DNA from: Paraglaciecola mesophila
Lineage (GTDB): Bacteria; Pseudomonadota; Gammaproteobacteria; Enterobacterales; Alteromonadaceae
NCBI RefSeq assembly: GCF_009906955.1
Contig: NZ_CP047656.1
Coordinates: forward strand, 1,753,501-1,817,500
Direction of reading: 5' to 3'
DNA length: 64,000 nt
The notes under the pieces were generated by a model. It was given only the letters and a program-made list of their open reading frames with translations, ran no database searches and had not been told where the DNA came from. This document shows, piece by piece, positions 38,301 to 46,296 of this stretch (position 1 is its first letter; every line of letters begins with the position of its first letter). A program made the position numbers and the translations under genes.

Positions 38301-38362
38301 AAACCAAGTGACGCAGCCACCGCAAGCGCGGTAATACTTCGTCTAAATGTTGTATGTTTCAT
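35339..38362 (-). CDS. TonB-dependent receptor with carboxypeptidase-like N-terminal domain (Oar-like)
   Basis: 1007 residues from ATG 38362, which has AGGGAG upstream and begins a clean signal peptide (RRSITALAVAASLGFALPALA); an in-frame ATG 30 codons earlier is less likely. Residues 25-115 are a carboxypeptidase-regulatory-like fold (GSINANDYSQY, LPTGVYDITVMKGG). A plug follows (VALLAPGTVMGDSSF, FGRTTGGVLNAVTKSG), then a large barrel ending RYVEVGFEARF. Oar-like receptors import or secrete peptides and other polymers; one family member in myxobacteria exports a protease. The substrate is unknown. It is upstream of, and codirectional with, the LytTR trio but separated by a terminator. Confidence 0.93.
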   Translation of the reverse strand: MKHTTFRRSITALAVAASLGFALPALADNTTANISGSINANDYSQYTVIAKDPATGLERTISVSDEGSFRFAKLPTGVYDITVMKGGAVVAEQKTRISLGSNTSLAFDFIENDGTERIEVTGARISAIDLSSADSGLVIDEVELDRMPVSRNITAVALLAPGTVMGDSSFSSPNSGGTASFGGASVAENSCYINGMEVTNTSQGLGCGTVPFEFYKEFQVKTGGYSAQFGRTTGGVLNAVTKSGSNEWEFTATALFTPKSLREDGQISYSAGGARGPVVFRNQSQDEYSKSEFTLSASGALIEDTLFFYALVNPRDVENNFASQSSGTQQYAPDDNFIKRDSSGSDNLFWGAKVDWFVTDDHKISLFGYSNKSDTESTAYKFDRSTGEVGDALQTTIRERGGDLKSISYTGNFTDELTVSAMYGEIETSYTNTPSNLDCPTVLDTRDVFDSQKITSCGSGGTTGVNEDKNKQTRIDIEYAFEDHLLRVGYDKQERETFHTSAPITGHSWTYSSVNPNGVIPGTDGPLFTNTTGAIIDVVADRIFTGGGGFSTDLNAWYIEDEWQVTEDLMLSIGLRRDEFENSGVTGKVFSSFKTDVAPRLGFSWDPTGDGDSKVYGTYGTYYLPVANNTNYRAASGLSDTTTYYTFDGADVTGAPTGTSPVSGTVEASQIVNSVPNPATQETFQAEEAEPFSKDEYIVGYEKQINDEFSFSVRAIYREVATALDDYCGPLASQATCTLLNPGKSSTWQLDNDFDSVTDPNSRRTYSAEEIGLPEAENEYTALQPQVNYRGDNMRMSLIYTWSRSVGNFEGAVKSDIGQADAGVTQDFDFPALMDGSDGYQPNDRRHVFKFFGSYDVTEALTVGFNSTLSSGRPLSAFGQGYPSDDPAIYGSYGDTFYLYTNECPDANGNGMCEQSEKIYQYSPRGSKGRTPWTFNLDLSANYNFTVSDIDMRATLNVYNVLNGQAVTSQNEHYENRRSEGSFNQYYGAAYTWQSPRYVEVGFEARF

Positions 38363-38569
38363 GTATGACTCCCTGAAATGAATTTTAATTGTTATTAATC
38401 GGTAAATTGCGTTCGCAATAGCCCGATAATTTGAAATTAACAAAAAGTTCAACTTGGGAAGCAGATTAGGGATGAATCAAACGCTCGGTGGTGTAAAAAG
38501 AGCATTTTTATCGTTTACGCAGGTCAGAGCCGCCGGAAAGAAACAAATGAAAATGAAGGGGAGTAACTG

Positions 38570-38598
38570 GGTGTACTAACGTGACGTTAACACACCCT
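38570..38598. repeat. Imperfect inverted repeat after the DUF3718 gene
   Basis: GGGTGT (38570-38575) pairs with ACACCC (38593-38598), enclosing a second palindrome TAACGT-G-ACGTTA. There is no T-run, so it is a weak terminator candidate for the DUF3718 gene or an operator upstream of the TonB receptor. The remaining gap 38363-38616 shows no gene. Confidence 0.35.
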
Positions 38599-38616
38599 GT
38601 AATATGGCATTGTTAT

Positions 38617-38931
38617 TCATAACTTGGCCAACAATTCCTGATAGTCAACGTTTAGCTTTTTCGCCATCAATACACCCGTTTTGTTAGCATTATTAAGGGC
38701 AGCATAGGTCACTGGGTCATATCCATTGCAGACTAACCCCTTGGCGAGCTCACGGGGCTTTATACCACTGCGTTTAATGGCCATATGCAACCGCACTCGA
38801 CTATCGCTTTTGATTGCTGCACATACTTTTACTAATTTTTTTTCTACCGAAGGATCCATATATTCCGCACTCACGGATGTTGCACTTAACGCACTGAAAC
38901 CAAAAACACTCGCTATCACTAAATTTTTCAT
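38617..38931 (-). CDS. DUF3718 small secreted protein
   Basis: 104 residues with a signal peptide (MKNLVIASVFGFSALSATSVSA) and a mature domain of about 80. The pattern CAAIKSDSRVRLHMAIKRSG with LVCNGYDPVTYAAL matches the DUF3718 family, restricted in my recollection to Alteromonadales and relatives and of unknown function. Two Cys (near residues 38 and 69) could form a disulphide in the periplasm. GGGGAATG precedes the ATG. No operon partner is seen. Confidence 0.82.
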   Translation of the reverse strand: MKNLVIASVFGFSALSATSVSAEYMDPSVEKKLVKVCAAIKSDSRVRLHMAIKRSGIKPRELAKGLVCNGYDPVTYAALNNANKTGVLMAKKLNVDYQELLAKL

Positions 38932-39178
38932 AACATTCCCCTGTTCGCTTAAAAAGCCATATGCTGGCTGGTTCAGCTAATAAGTAGATGATGAATGTGA
39001 CAAAGTTGTTTAAATATCGCTTAAACGCGGCAGAATGAGATGAAACGATTAAGTCATGATTCACCGCGATAAACTGGCTTAGTTAACCTGCATTTGAGCG
39101 AATAAAAGATTTATTTTGTTACGTGTCAGTAATTGGCTAGTATAAAAAAGATACAGGGCAGTATTCTTTAATCAAGGA

Positions 39179-39853
39179 ATGATGATGACCATTTGCCAAC
39201 AACACCAACAAAAACAGTACGCCCAAATTCGGGGCCAAATGCAACCAGGAGATATTATTGCCTTCGGTGGCAATAGCCTGTTTTCAAAATGGGCTAAATT
39301 CACCACCCGTTCCGTAGTAACGCATGTCGCCGTGGTGATCAAAACCAAAGTGCTGGACGAAGACAATGAGCGCTATTTCAATCAAGCCATTGAAGCGACC
39401 AGTTACAACGGCAAGTGCGGAGTCATGCTCACCCGTTTAAGTGAACGTGTCGCCACTTACGACGGTGATATGTGGTGGCTACCGCTGAACAGCCATGCCA
39501 GAGCCAACTTAGAAAACAACAAAACGGCGTTTTTCGATTTCTTGTTTCAGCAAAACCACAAACCTTACGATATATGTCAGCTATTTGGCTCAGCCGTGGA
39601 CGCTACCGACCACATACCCTTTTTAAAAGAGATTAGCTTGAATTCAGAAGATTTTTCGAGCTGGTTCTGCTCTGAACTTGTCGCCGAAGCCATGGAACGA
39701 GGTAAAATCATAGGAAGTGTTAATGCGTCTGAAGTGACGCCTATTGATATCTGTCGACTCAATGTATTTGATGAACAATATGTGCAATTTAGAGGCGCGC
39801 CGAAAAAAATTACCGGTTACAACTCATTGCCATTTGAATGTTGGCAATCCTAA
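39179..39853 (+). CDS. YiiX/permuted papain-like cysteine hydrolase
   Basis: 224 residues, no signal peptide. MQPGDIIAFGGNSLFSKWAKFTTRSVVTHVAVVI has the family's glycine-rich strand and catalytic His (in THVAVV), and FSSWFCSELVAEAM holds the catalytic Cys, giving the permuted His-before-Cys order of the YiiX/YebB NlpC/P60 group. Members are amidases, thioesterases or lipid-processing enzymes; cytoplasmic here. ATG 39179 is followed by two more Met codons, so the exact start is unsure. No partner gene is evident. Confidence 0.8.
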   Translation: MMMTICQQHQQKQYAQIRGQMQPGDIIAFGGNSLFSKWAKFTTRSVVTHVAVVIKTKVLDEDNERYFNQAIEATSYNGKCGVMLTRLSERVATYDGDMWWLPLNSHARANLENNKTAFFDFLFQQNHKPYDICQLFGSAVDATDHIPFLKEISLNSEDFSSWFCSELVAEAMERGKIIGSVNASEVTPIDICRLNVFDEQYVQFRGAPKKITGYNSLPFECWQS

Positions 39854-39959
39854 AGCGGGGACAAATAAATCGAAAAGTCTAAATAAGAAGCGAATTAAAG
39901 CAATAAGCCAAATCAAGCATAGACATGTATGCTTGAATCAGTGAAGACGAAATGAGTCG

Positions 39960-40289
39960 CTAAAACGCGTTGTCTTGATGAATTTTAATGAACAGTGGCG
40001 TACCGTGTTTACTGTAATCAATTTTGTATTCTTTACCATTAATGGTTTGCACAAACATTAATGTTTTTTCTTCACCGAAAACATCACCCACTGTCACATC
40101 GACTAATTCCATATCCTGTTGTTTTGCTTCGCGTTTGTTTTCAGGGATGGTGCCGGTAAACTCTTTAATACTCTTATGGGTAACAATAATTGCCGGATTA
40201 TCTTCACCATTTGTCACTAACAGATCAAGTTTTCTAATCTTATGAATTAGCGTATTGCGCCCACTGACTAGGAATGGTTTTTCAGTCAT
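39960..40289 (-). CDS. Hypothetical small protein
   Basis: 109 residues from ATG 40289, which has GGAG six or seven bases upstream; four extra codons to 40301 lack this. The product has no signal peptide or membrane segment and looks like a mixed alpha-beta soluble domain (LLVTNGEDNPAIIVTHKSIKEF, LMFVQTINGKEYKIDYSKHGTPLFI). I do not recognise a family. It is convergent with the papain-like gene and stands alone. Confidence 0.6.
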   Translation of the reverse strand: MTEKPFLVSGRNTLIHKIRKLDLLVTNGEDNPAIIVTHKSIKEFTGTIPENKREAKQQDMELVDVTVGDVFGEEKTLMFVQTINGKEYKIDYSKHGTPLFIKIHQDNAF

Positions 40290-40646
40290 GCTTATCTCCA
40301 ACTGCCCTTTTGTTTTTATGTTAAGGCTTACTTTATAAGCAGCAAGATAACAAAGTTTATTTAACCTTGCACATCTTTGTTATGTCATTGTTAAGTTTAA
40401 CGTTAACTTCAAAATCCTTAGGCCAATCAAATAGTCAAAAAACGTACAGGCTTCTCATTCATACGACACTGAAAAACAAAAACAAACCCAAAATAAACAG
40501 CTCGCTAGGTGCTTAAAAATCCGCAATTAGCAATTTATGAGAACGTTTAAGCCCTTTAAATGCCTAGATTAACTGTAACAGTGAACGATAAACACCTATA
40601 TTTGCGCATTTTTCCAGCAAACTGTCTTACAAAGCAGAGCAAACAG

Positions 40647-40675
40647 ATGACAAGCCAAAAAAAACTGCTTATACT
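40647..40675 (+). promoter_or_regulatory. Sigma-70 promoter of the tRNA gene, GC-rich discriminator
   Basis: ATGACA (40647-40652), a 17-base spacer and TATACT (40670-40675) give a near-consensus promoter, followed by the GC-rich discriminator GCGCGTC that marks stringently controlled stable-RNA promoters. Transcription should begin near 40682, about 50 bases before the tRNA. The rest of the AT-rich gap from 40302 shows no gene. Confidence 0.75.
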
Positions 40676-40732
40676 GCGCGTCGTTTTATACCTTTGCTAA
40701 CTTCTTTAGCAAATAAAACAACATTTCAAAAT

Positions 40733-40809
40733 GGCCCAATAGCTCAGTTGGTTAGAGCACCCGACTCATAATCGGTAGGTCCCCTGTTCAAGTCAGGGTT
40801 GGGCCACCA
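40733..40809 (+). tRNA. tRNA with CAU anticodon, probably tRNA-Ile2
   Basis: 77 bases with encoded CCA. The acceptor stem GGCCCAA (40733-40739) pairs with TTGGGCC (40799-40805). The D-arm is AGCTCAGTTGGTTAGAGC, the anticodon loop CTCATAA within CCGA/TCGG, and the T-loop GTTCAAG. The anticodon CAU fits elongator Met or the AUA-reading Ile2, whose C34 is made lysidine by TilS. The acceptor and the CGACTCATAATCG arm resemble E. coli ileX more than metT, so Ile2 is favoured. A T6 run follows directly. Confidence 0.93.
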
Positions 40810-41094
40810 TTTTTTCATTCGACCATTCCATTGTTGTCTTCGTAACTCTAGCGAATAATGACATAAATCCCCTAAGTACTTTGCCTAAAACATACGCTGA
40901 ACATGTGCTCACAGCCGTTTTCGACGAGCGTTCAAATGACGTATAGGTGATTTGCAGTGTGCATAATGAAAAATATATCCCGCTAAACCACTTCCGTTTC
41001 TTTACAAAAGACACTAACACGCGGTTAAATTAAATTAACCTTCTCAAATAAACGGGAATAACCATGTGTCATAAATCAACCAAGGGAGAGCAAC

Positions 41095-41532
41095 ATGAAG
41101 CAAAGTAAAGCGCACAGTACCATTAGGCACACTATGCAATGTGTTGGGATGGCTATTAGCTTATTTATCACAGCTACGCTGCCAGTAAACGCAGAAACAT
41201 CACCCACCAATGCCACGTCACCAGCAGTTATCCACTCAGTGTTTTTCTGGCTTAAAAACCCTGACTCCAGCGCTGATCGGGATGCCTTAATTGAAGGGCT
41301 AAATAGCCTTAGAGCGATACCAGAGATCCAAGCCTTACATGTGGGTGTTCCTGCATCGACCGTTTCTCGTGATGTGATTGACAGTAGCTACCAAGTTTCT
41401 GAGTTGATGTTCTTCAACAGTGTTGAGGATCAAGATAATTATCAGCGGCATCCGATCCACAAAAAATTCGTCGACGAATACGCTCACTTGTGGGAGAAAG
41501 TCGTTGTTTATGACTCGCTAAATACTCAGTAA
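41095..41532 (+). CDS. Secreted Dabb (stress-responsive A/B barrel) domain protein
   Basis: 145 residues. A long signal peptide (residues 1-32, TATLPVNAE) precedes one Dabb domain: VIHSVFFWLKNPDSSADRDAL, LHVGVPASTV, and MFFNSVEDQDNYQRHPIHKKFVDEY. Dabb proteins are ferredoxin-like dimers of varied or unknown activity; a periplasmic form with this signature is common in marine bacteria. The ATG has GGGAG upstream. The upstream gap to the tRNA (285 bases) shows nothing. Confidence 0.85.
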   Translation: MKQSKAHSTIRHTMQCVGMAISLFITATLPVNAETSPTNATSPAVIHSVFFWLKNPDSSADRDALIEGLNSLRAIPEIQALHVGVPASTVSRDVIDSSYQVSELMFFNSVEDQDNYQRHPIHKKFVDEYAHLWEKVVVYDSLNTQ

Positions 41533-41610
41533 CCCTATACCTGCTGGCCTAGAACTGTTTTTCACTCATCGCGCAGTTGACCTATACCTATAAAAGGCTC
41601 GGTCAACGTT

Positions 41611-41668
41611 TTGATAAAGCGTCTGTTGATAAAGAGTCTATTGATAATGAGTGTATTGATAAGCGTGG
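41611..41668. repeat. 15-bp tandem repeat, almost four copies
   Basis: Units begin TTGATAA at 41611, 41626, 41641 and 41656, exactly 15 bases apart: TTGATAAAGCGTCTG, TTGATAAAGAGTCTA, TTGATAATGAGTGTA, then a 13-base partial copy. It lies between the Dabb gene and the convergent pentapeptide gene and is not in a supported reading frame. It is a candidate variable-number repeat. Confidence 0.75.
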
Positions 41669-41760
41669 AAGCCTAGGCCTTCTCGAATCGGTATTTTTGG
41701 TCTCCCTGCATTTTATATTGCTATGATATTCACGCGCGTCGTCGCAATAATAATGCGGGG

Positions 41761-42672
41761 TTATTTACTGATTTTTACGTCACAAGTGAGGTTTTTGTCT
41801 CGCAACGCATATTGCCAGTTCTTAGCTTTCGTTAAACGCTCACAATTCAAAAAAGAAACGCCAGTTAAGTCGGCTCCTCGAATATCCGCATCATCAAAGC
41901 GTGTTTGAAATAAAGCGGCGCCTTGCAGGTTGGCATCTGTTAATATCGCGCCCTCAAAATTAACGCTATAAAGTTTGCTCGCAGTAAAATTAACTCCCTT
42001 CATATAAGCTTGTGCAAAACTGGTACGAAAAATTTCACTCCCATCAAAACGAGCATGCGATAAATCACTGCGCGCAAAGTCTACTCCACTGATATGACGG
42101 TTATTAAGTTGTACCCCATTCATAAAGCTACCTGAAAAATTCGCCGCATTCACGTTTGCTCCAGAAAAATCCGCGCCCGATAATTTTGCACGAACAAACG
42201 CAGCTCCAGTTAAATCAGCATTTTTTAAATTAGCCCCCCGCAAATCAACGCCATTCAATACGGCTCCTCGAAGATTCGCTGCGAACAAATCCACTGCATA
42301 TAAATAGGTATAGCTGGCATTTTCCGGTGGTGAGATATCCACACCGGCAAGAGAATGACCTTGTTCATTGAGATACGCCATCGCTTCGCGTTTTCCACTG
42401 TTTCCTGATGCTTTCGTCGTCAGCAACTGCCACGCACTCACCACACGAGCATGCTCTCTCGCTGCCCGTTCTTCTTTTACTAGGTATATGTCCATAATAA
42501 TGGCCAGTAATGTGGGCAGTAGTAGAAATGCACTTAGCCCGGCAAAAATACGGGTGATGTGCCACTTTTCAATCCAGTTAGCTATGTGTTGTGTACGGCT
42601 CACCCGCGCTTTACTTAGCGCTTTTTTGAATGTTGGCGGTAGCGCCTTTTTGGACGTTGGGCGCCTTTTCAC
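41761..42672 (-). CDS. Membrane-anchored pentapeptide repeat protein
   Basis: 303 residues. A basic N-terminus (KRRPTSKKALPPTFKKALSK) leads to one membrane helix (about 42-66, IFAGLSAFLLLPTLLAIIM). Residues 125-275 are pentapeptide repeats, A(D/N)LXX type: NLRGAVLNGVDLRGANLKNA, ADFSGANVNAANFSG, SVNFEGAILTDANLQGA. These stack into a right-handed quadrilateral beta-helix. A final segment with two Cys (FLNCERLTKAKNW and LTCDVKIS) closes the helix. The repeats are probably periplasmic if the N-terminus is cytoplasmic. Function unknown. Confidence 0.87.
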   Translation of the reverse strand: MKRRPTSKKALPPTFKKALSKARVSRTQHIANWIEKWHITRIFAGLSAFLLLPTLLAIIMDIYLVKEERAAREHARVVSAWQLLTTKASGNSGKREAMAYLNEQGHSLAGVDISPPENASYTYLYAVDLFAANLRGAVLNGVDLRGANLKNADLTGAAFVRAKLSGADFSGANVNAANFSGSFMNGVQLNNRHISGVDFARSDLSHARFDGSEIFRTSFAQAYMKGVNFTASKLYSVNFEGAILTDANLQGAALFQTRFDDADIRGADLTGVSFLNCERLTKAKNWQYALRDKNLTCDVKISK

Positions 42673-42932
42673 AGCAGTTCTCCTAGGTTGTTGCGCAGGT
42701 CAAGTTGTACCGTTTTCACTCACGATTAGCATACGCCGAATACGAATTAGCTATCAAGTAGCATACGTCATCTTAGTCCTATCAGTCACGTTGCCGGCCC
42801 ACTTCAGTGAGTCGTATCCCCCTAGTTTATACCTTTGGTACACATCTTGAACGTTTTCCCATACAGCACATTATCCCGCAATAAGTGTGTATTTTGTTCA
42901 CTAACCCCAAGTCGACGATGTAAGGATTACTC

Positions 42933-43463
42933 ATGACCTACTTAAAATTTCTGGCAATGATTGTCGTTTCTACCCTTGTCATGTTCGTGATGATGTACTT
43001 GAACACGTACGCCCTCTCCCATCTATTTTTCAGCGAGACAAGAACCTATATGGCGCTGTATATGGGGTCGGCCATGGCGGTCATTATGCTGTTGTTCATG
43101 CTTGGAATGTACCGCAATAAAAAGCGCAACACAGGGATCTTTATTGGTGCCGTCGCGCTGTTTTTACTGTGCCTCTATCTTGTTCGCTCACAAGTCACCG
43201 TGTCTGACTCCGCTTATATGAAGGCTATGATCCCTCACCACTCAATTGCCATTTTGACCAGTGAAAGAGCCAATATCCAAGACGCACGCGTTAGTGAATT
43301 AGCCGATAACATCATTCAAGCCCAGCGTGATGAAATTAAGCAAATGCAATGGTTGCTCAAAGACATAGAGCAAAACGGCAAAGCCCTGACAAAAGCCGAT
43401 GCCCAGCAGCGACCGGTACCTAAATTTAATACCACCTTAACCCCAGGAGGTCAAAATGAGTAA
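42933..43463 (+). CDS. DUF305 membrane protein
   Basis: 176 residues. Three N-terminal membrane helices (about 4-25, 35-58, 68-86) are followed by a short DUF305 domain with KAMIPHHSIAILTSERANIQDARV and IQAQRDEIKQMQWLLKDIE. The MIPHH and Met/His pattern is the family signature; DUF305 proteins include copper-binding periplasmic factors. The domain here is shortened but keeps the two adjacent His. It overlaps the next gene by 8 bases, so the two are translationally coupled and probably act together in metal or redox handling. Confidence 0.85.
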   Translation: MTYLKFLAMIVVSTLVMFVMMYLNTYALSHLFFSETRTYMALYMGSAMAVIMLLFMLGMYRNKKRNTGIFIGAVALFLLCLYLVRSQVTVSDSAYMKAMIPHHSIAILTSERANIQDARVSELADNIIQAQRDEIKQMQWLLKDIEQNGKALTKADAQQRPVPKFNTTLTPGGQNE

Positions 43464-44187
43464 AACTGCCAGCCTTTATCGAATGGTAACCGATGAACAC
43501 ATTTGCCCTTACGGATTACGCTCAAAAGATTTGTTGGAAAGAAAGGGCTTTAGTGTTGATGATCACAAGCTAACGTCGCGTGAAGAAACCGATCGTTTTA
43601 AGGCAAAATACGATGTGAAAACAACACCACAGACCTTTATTGACGATGAGCGCGTGGGCGGGTACGACGATTTACGCAGTTATTTTGGTAAAGAACCCGC
43701 AGGACAAACAGGCACCACTTATGCGCCCGTAATTAGTATATTTGCACTAGCCCTACTGCTCACTGCAGGCATGCAATACTTCGTGACTGGCGAATACTTT
43801 TCGGTTCGCTCACTCATGTTGTTCATCGCATTTTCTATGGTCATGCTCGCGGTACAAAAGCTGCAAGATTTATATAGCTTTAGTAATTCATTCATCACTT
43901 ATGACCTACTGGCGATGAAGTGGCTGCGCTATGCCTATATCTATCCATTTATTGAAGCTTTTGCGGGTGTGGCGATGGTCGCTGGGCTGCCCGCGTTGGC
44001 GGTTGCTCCCTTCTCGATATTTATCGGCAGTGTCGGGGCCACCTCGGTGATAAAGGCTGTCTATATTGATAAACGCGAATTAAAGTGCGCCTGCGTAGGT
44101 GGCGACAGCAATGTGCCACTGGGCTTCGTGTCCTTGTCTGAAAACCTGTTTATGATTGCAGGCGGCGTAATCATGTTTATGTATTGA
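43456..44187 (+). CDS. Glutaredoxin-MauE/DoxX-like fusion membrane protein
   Basis: 243 residues. Residues 1-75 are a glutaredoxin domain: EHICPYGLRSKDLLERKGF, with one active-site Cys (Cys17, CPYG, not CPYC), and KTTPQTFIDDERVGGYDDL with the cis-Pro and GG glutathione-binding turn. Residues 90-240 form four helices of the MauE/DoxX redox-associated type, with a CACVGGDSNVPLG motif near residue 212. The layout suggests electron transfer from glutathione across or into the membrane. GGAGGT gives a strong ribosome site inside the DUF305 3' end. A terminator-like hairpin follows. Confidence 0.87.
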   Translation: MSKTASLYRMVTDEHICPYGLRSKDLLERKGFSVDDHKLTSREETDRFKAKYDVKTTPQTFIDDERVGGYDDLRSYFGKEPAGQTGTTYAPVISIFALALLLTAGMQYFVTGEYFSVRSLMLFIAFSMVMLAVQKLQDLYSFSNSFITYDLLAMKWLRYAYIYPFIEAFAGVAMVAGLPALAVAPFSIFIGSVGATSVIKAVYIDKRELKCACVGGDSNVPLGFVSLSENLFMIAGGVIMFMY

Positions 44188-44226
44188 CGGGGCAACGTCA
44201 TTTGAAATAGCAATATAAACACCCTC

Positions 44227-44259
44227 AGCGCATTGTCTCCTTATTGGGCACAATGCGCT
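44227..44259. terminator. Terminator-like hairpin between convergent genes
   Basis: A 10-bp perfect stem AGCGCATTGT / ACAATGCGCT with a 13-base loop, followed on the plus strand by TTTGT. It is 39 bases after the glutaredoxin-MauE stop and 30 bases from the dgkA stop, so it may serve both. Confidence 0.6.
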
Positions 44260-44288
44260 TTGTACTAGGCTTCCAGAAATGATGCCCC

Positions 44289-44696
44289 CTAAAAATGGCT
44301 TAACAAAATAGAGAGCCAAAGCACTGCAGCAATGAGCATAGCGAGCGAAACACCAGCTGAACCGAGATCTTTTGCTAACCCCGATAAGGGGTGAATTTCC
44401 CGCCCAATTCTGTCTATTGTCGCCTCTATTGCGGTGTTGAACACTTCTGCGAATATGACAAACAATACAGATGATATCAGCAAGCCTCGTTCTACAATCG
44501 GGATTTTCCAATACGCTACAACCACAATTGACACGAGTAAAAACAGCACTTCTTGCTTAAATGCCGCTTCATTTTTACTCAGCCATTTCAACGCTCTCAA
44601 GGAATTTTTCAAAGCCAAAACAAGGCGTAATATTCCCGTTTGCTTGTTTGTGGGATCAAACTCTACCGGTGACCGCGTTTTTTTTATGCTTTGCAT
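44289..44696 (-). CDS. dgkA: Diacylglycerol kinase
   Basis: 135 residues: three membrane helices with the catalytic signature EVFNTAIEATIDRIG and AKDLGSAGVSLAM. NEAAFKQEVLFL matches the conserved N-terminal part of the family. The enzyme phosphorylates diacylglycerol to phosphatidic acid in the inner membrane. Its start (ATG 44696) overlaps the 3' end of eptA by 13 bases. This makes biochemical sense: phosphoethanolamine transfer from phosphatidylethanolamine releases diacylglycerol, which DgkA recycles. Confidence 0.93.
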   Translation of the reverse strand: MQSIKKTRSPVEFDPTNKQTGILRLVLALKNSLRALKWLSKNEAAFKQEVLFLLVSIVVVAYWKIPIVERGLLISSVLFVIFAEVFNTAIEATIDRIGREIHPLSGLAKDLGSAGVSLAMLIAAVLWLSILLSHF

Positions 44697-46291
44697 GGGC
44701 TCAAGATATCCATTTTTGGTTGATAAGTAACACTACTGACATGGGTTAAGCCTAATAAAGTGTCATATAAATTGTCTTGGGAAAATGCCTGACTGGCACG
44801 CTGTGTAACACATGACTTATATTCGGCATCACTGAACTTAGAATCCCAGTACACCATTGGAATATGAGTCTGTTCAGCAGGGGCTAACTTATACGGAAAA
44901 CCATGTAAATAAAGGCCTTTTTCACCAAGTGACTCTCCGTGATCCGAAATATAAAGCATGGCTGAATTTGGAATGTTTTCTAGTAATTTCACCACGTTAC
45001 TCAACACATAGTCAGTATATAAAATCGTATTATCATAGGTGTTAACGAGCGCCTGCTCTTTACAATTTTGAATATCACTTCTTGGACAATCCGGATGATA
45101 GCGGGCGTAGTTTTCTGGATATCGGCGATAATAAGTGGGCCCGTGCGAGCCAATCATATGCAAAACAAAAACTCGGTTATTCTCAGTGTGTTGTTGCATA
45201 TTCTGCTGCAGCAGTTTGACTAAAATTTCATCTAAGCAAAAGTCGCCGTCACACAAAGTAGGGTCTCGTTGCGGATCGAATGCGATCGAATCTACGCGAC
45301 TGCATACGCCTTTGCAGCTACTGTTGTTGTCTATCCAAGTGACCGCTGCTCCCGCTCGATGAATAATGTCCAATACATTATCTTGGCTACTGGCAATCCG
45401 AGGATCATATTTGTCCCTTGTTAATCTGGAAAACATACAAGGTACAGATACTGCAGTCGCGGTGCCGCAAGAAATTACATTACCAAAACTTACCACATTT
45501 AACCGTTGCAAATTCGGTGTGGTGTCACGGTAATATCCGTTACTTCCAAACTTATCAGCTCTTGCTGTCTCTCCTACGACAACCACCAGTGTCTGTGGCT
45601 GTGCGTGTTGAGCATCTTTGATGACCGGATGCTTATCTAAAATCCGATACGGTAAAGGTGGGTAAAAGTAGGTATCGCGCAGGTATTTGTAGCCCGCATC
45701 ATAAAAGGCGTAGGGGATAATTTGCTTGACCAAGCCCTTATTGTTTCTCCCCACTGCCGCGTAATCTTTATAGAAAAAAGCCGCAATCAAGAATATCCCT
45801 ACTAAGGCGAGTACATTTACCAGCAACAAAGTTTTAATGCGAGTGGAGAGCCGGCCCTTAATTTCTTGATTTAACACGGCGAAGACCGGCATTAAACCAA
45901 GCAATGCAAAGAACACCAGAAAACTCATATTGAGATAGGAGAATGCCTCTCCGGAGTTCGTTTCCATTACATTTTGCAGCATGCTGCTATCAAAAATAAC
46001 GCCATATACCAACGCCGCATAAAATAACAAAGCACAGATGATAAAGGTAATAGCAATGGTTAAACGCGGAAAAAACACCGCACCAAATACACTCACAAAG
46101 ACCATATTAATCAGGGTAAGCAGAGTGGGAACAGATATAAAAAAAGCCCACTCCCACAAGGTGTCAGGAAGAACACTTGCATACACCTTAGCGATAAAAG
46201 GGTAATTAAACACTAAGGTAATAATAAGTGAAGAATAAATGACAAACTGGGATGAAGATGGGTTGATATTTATTGCACGACCTACATTCAA
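44684..46291 (-). CDS. eptA: Lipid A phosphoethanolamine transferase
   Basis: 535 residues. Five N-terminal membrane helices precede a periplasmic sulfatase-fold domain with the catalytic Thr in VVVVGETARADKFG, several Cys (CGTATAVSVPCMFSR, SCKGVCSRVD, CDGDFCLDE, CPRSDIQNCK) forming disulphides, and the metal site YISDHGESLGEKG. It moves phosphoethanolamine from PE to lipid A, lowering surface charge and polymyxin binding. The start must be TTG 46291 (or the codon before it), because an in-frame TAG lies three codons upstream and no ATG is available. A 14-bp hairpin holds the AGGA ribosome site. dgkA overlaps its 3' end. Confidence 0.93.
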   Translation of the reverse strand: MNVGRAININPSSSQFVIYSSLIITLVFNYPFIAKVYASVLPDTLWEWAFFISVPTLLTLINMVFVSVFGAVFFPRLTIAITFIICALLFYAALVYGVIFDSSMLQNVMETNSGEAFSYLNMSFLVFFALLGLMPVFAVLNQEIKGRLSTRIKTLLLVNVLALVGIFLIAAFFYKDYAAVGRNNKGLVKQIIPYAFYDAGYKYLRDTYFYPPLPYRILDKHPVIKDAQHAQPQTLVVVVGETARADKFGSNGYYRDTTPNLQRLNVVSFGNVISCGTATAVSVPCMFSRLTRDKYDPRIASSQDNVLDIIHRAGAAVTWIDNNSSCKGVCSRVDSIAFDPQRDPTLCDGDFCLDEILVKLLQQNMQQHTENNRVFVLHMIGSHGPTYYRRYPENYARYHPDCPRSDIQNCKEQALVNTYDNTILYTDYVLSNVVKLLENIPNSAMLYISDHGESLGEKGLYLHGFPYKLAPAEQTHIPMVYWDSKFSDAEYKSCVTQRASQAFSQDNLYDTLLGLTHVSSVTYQPKMDILSPCKA

Positions 46292-46296
46292 AATAA

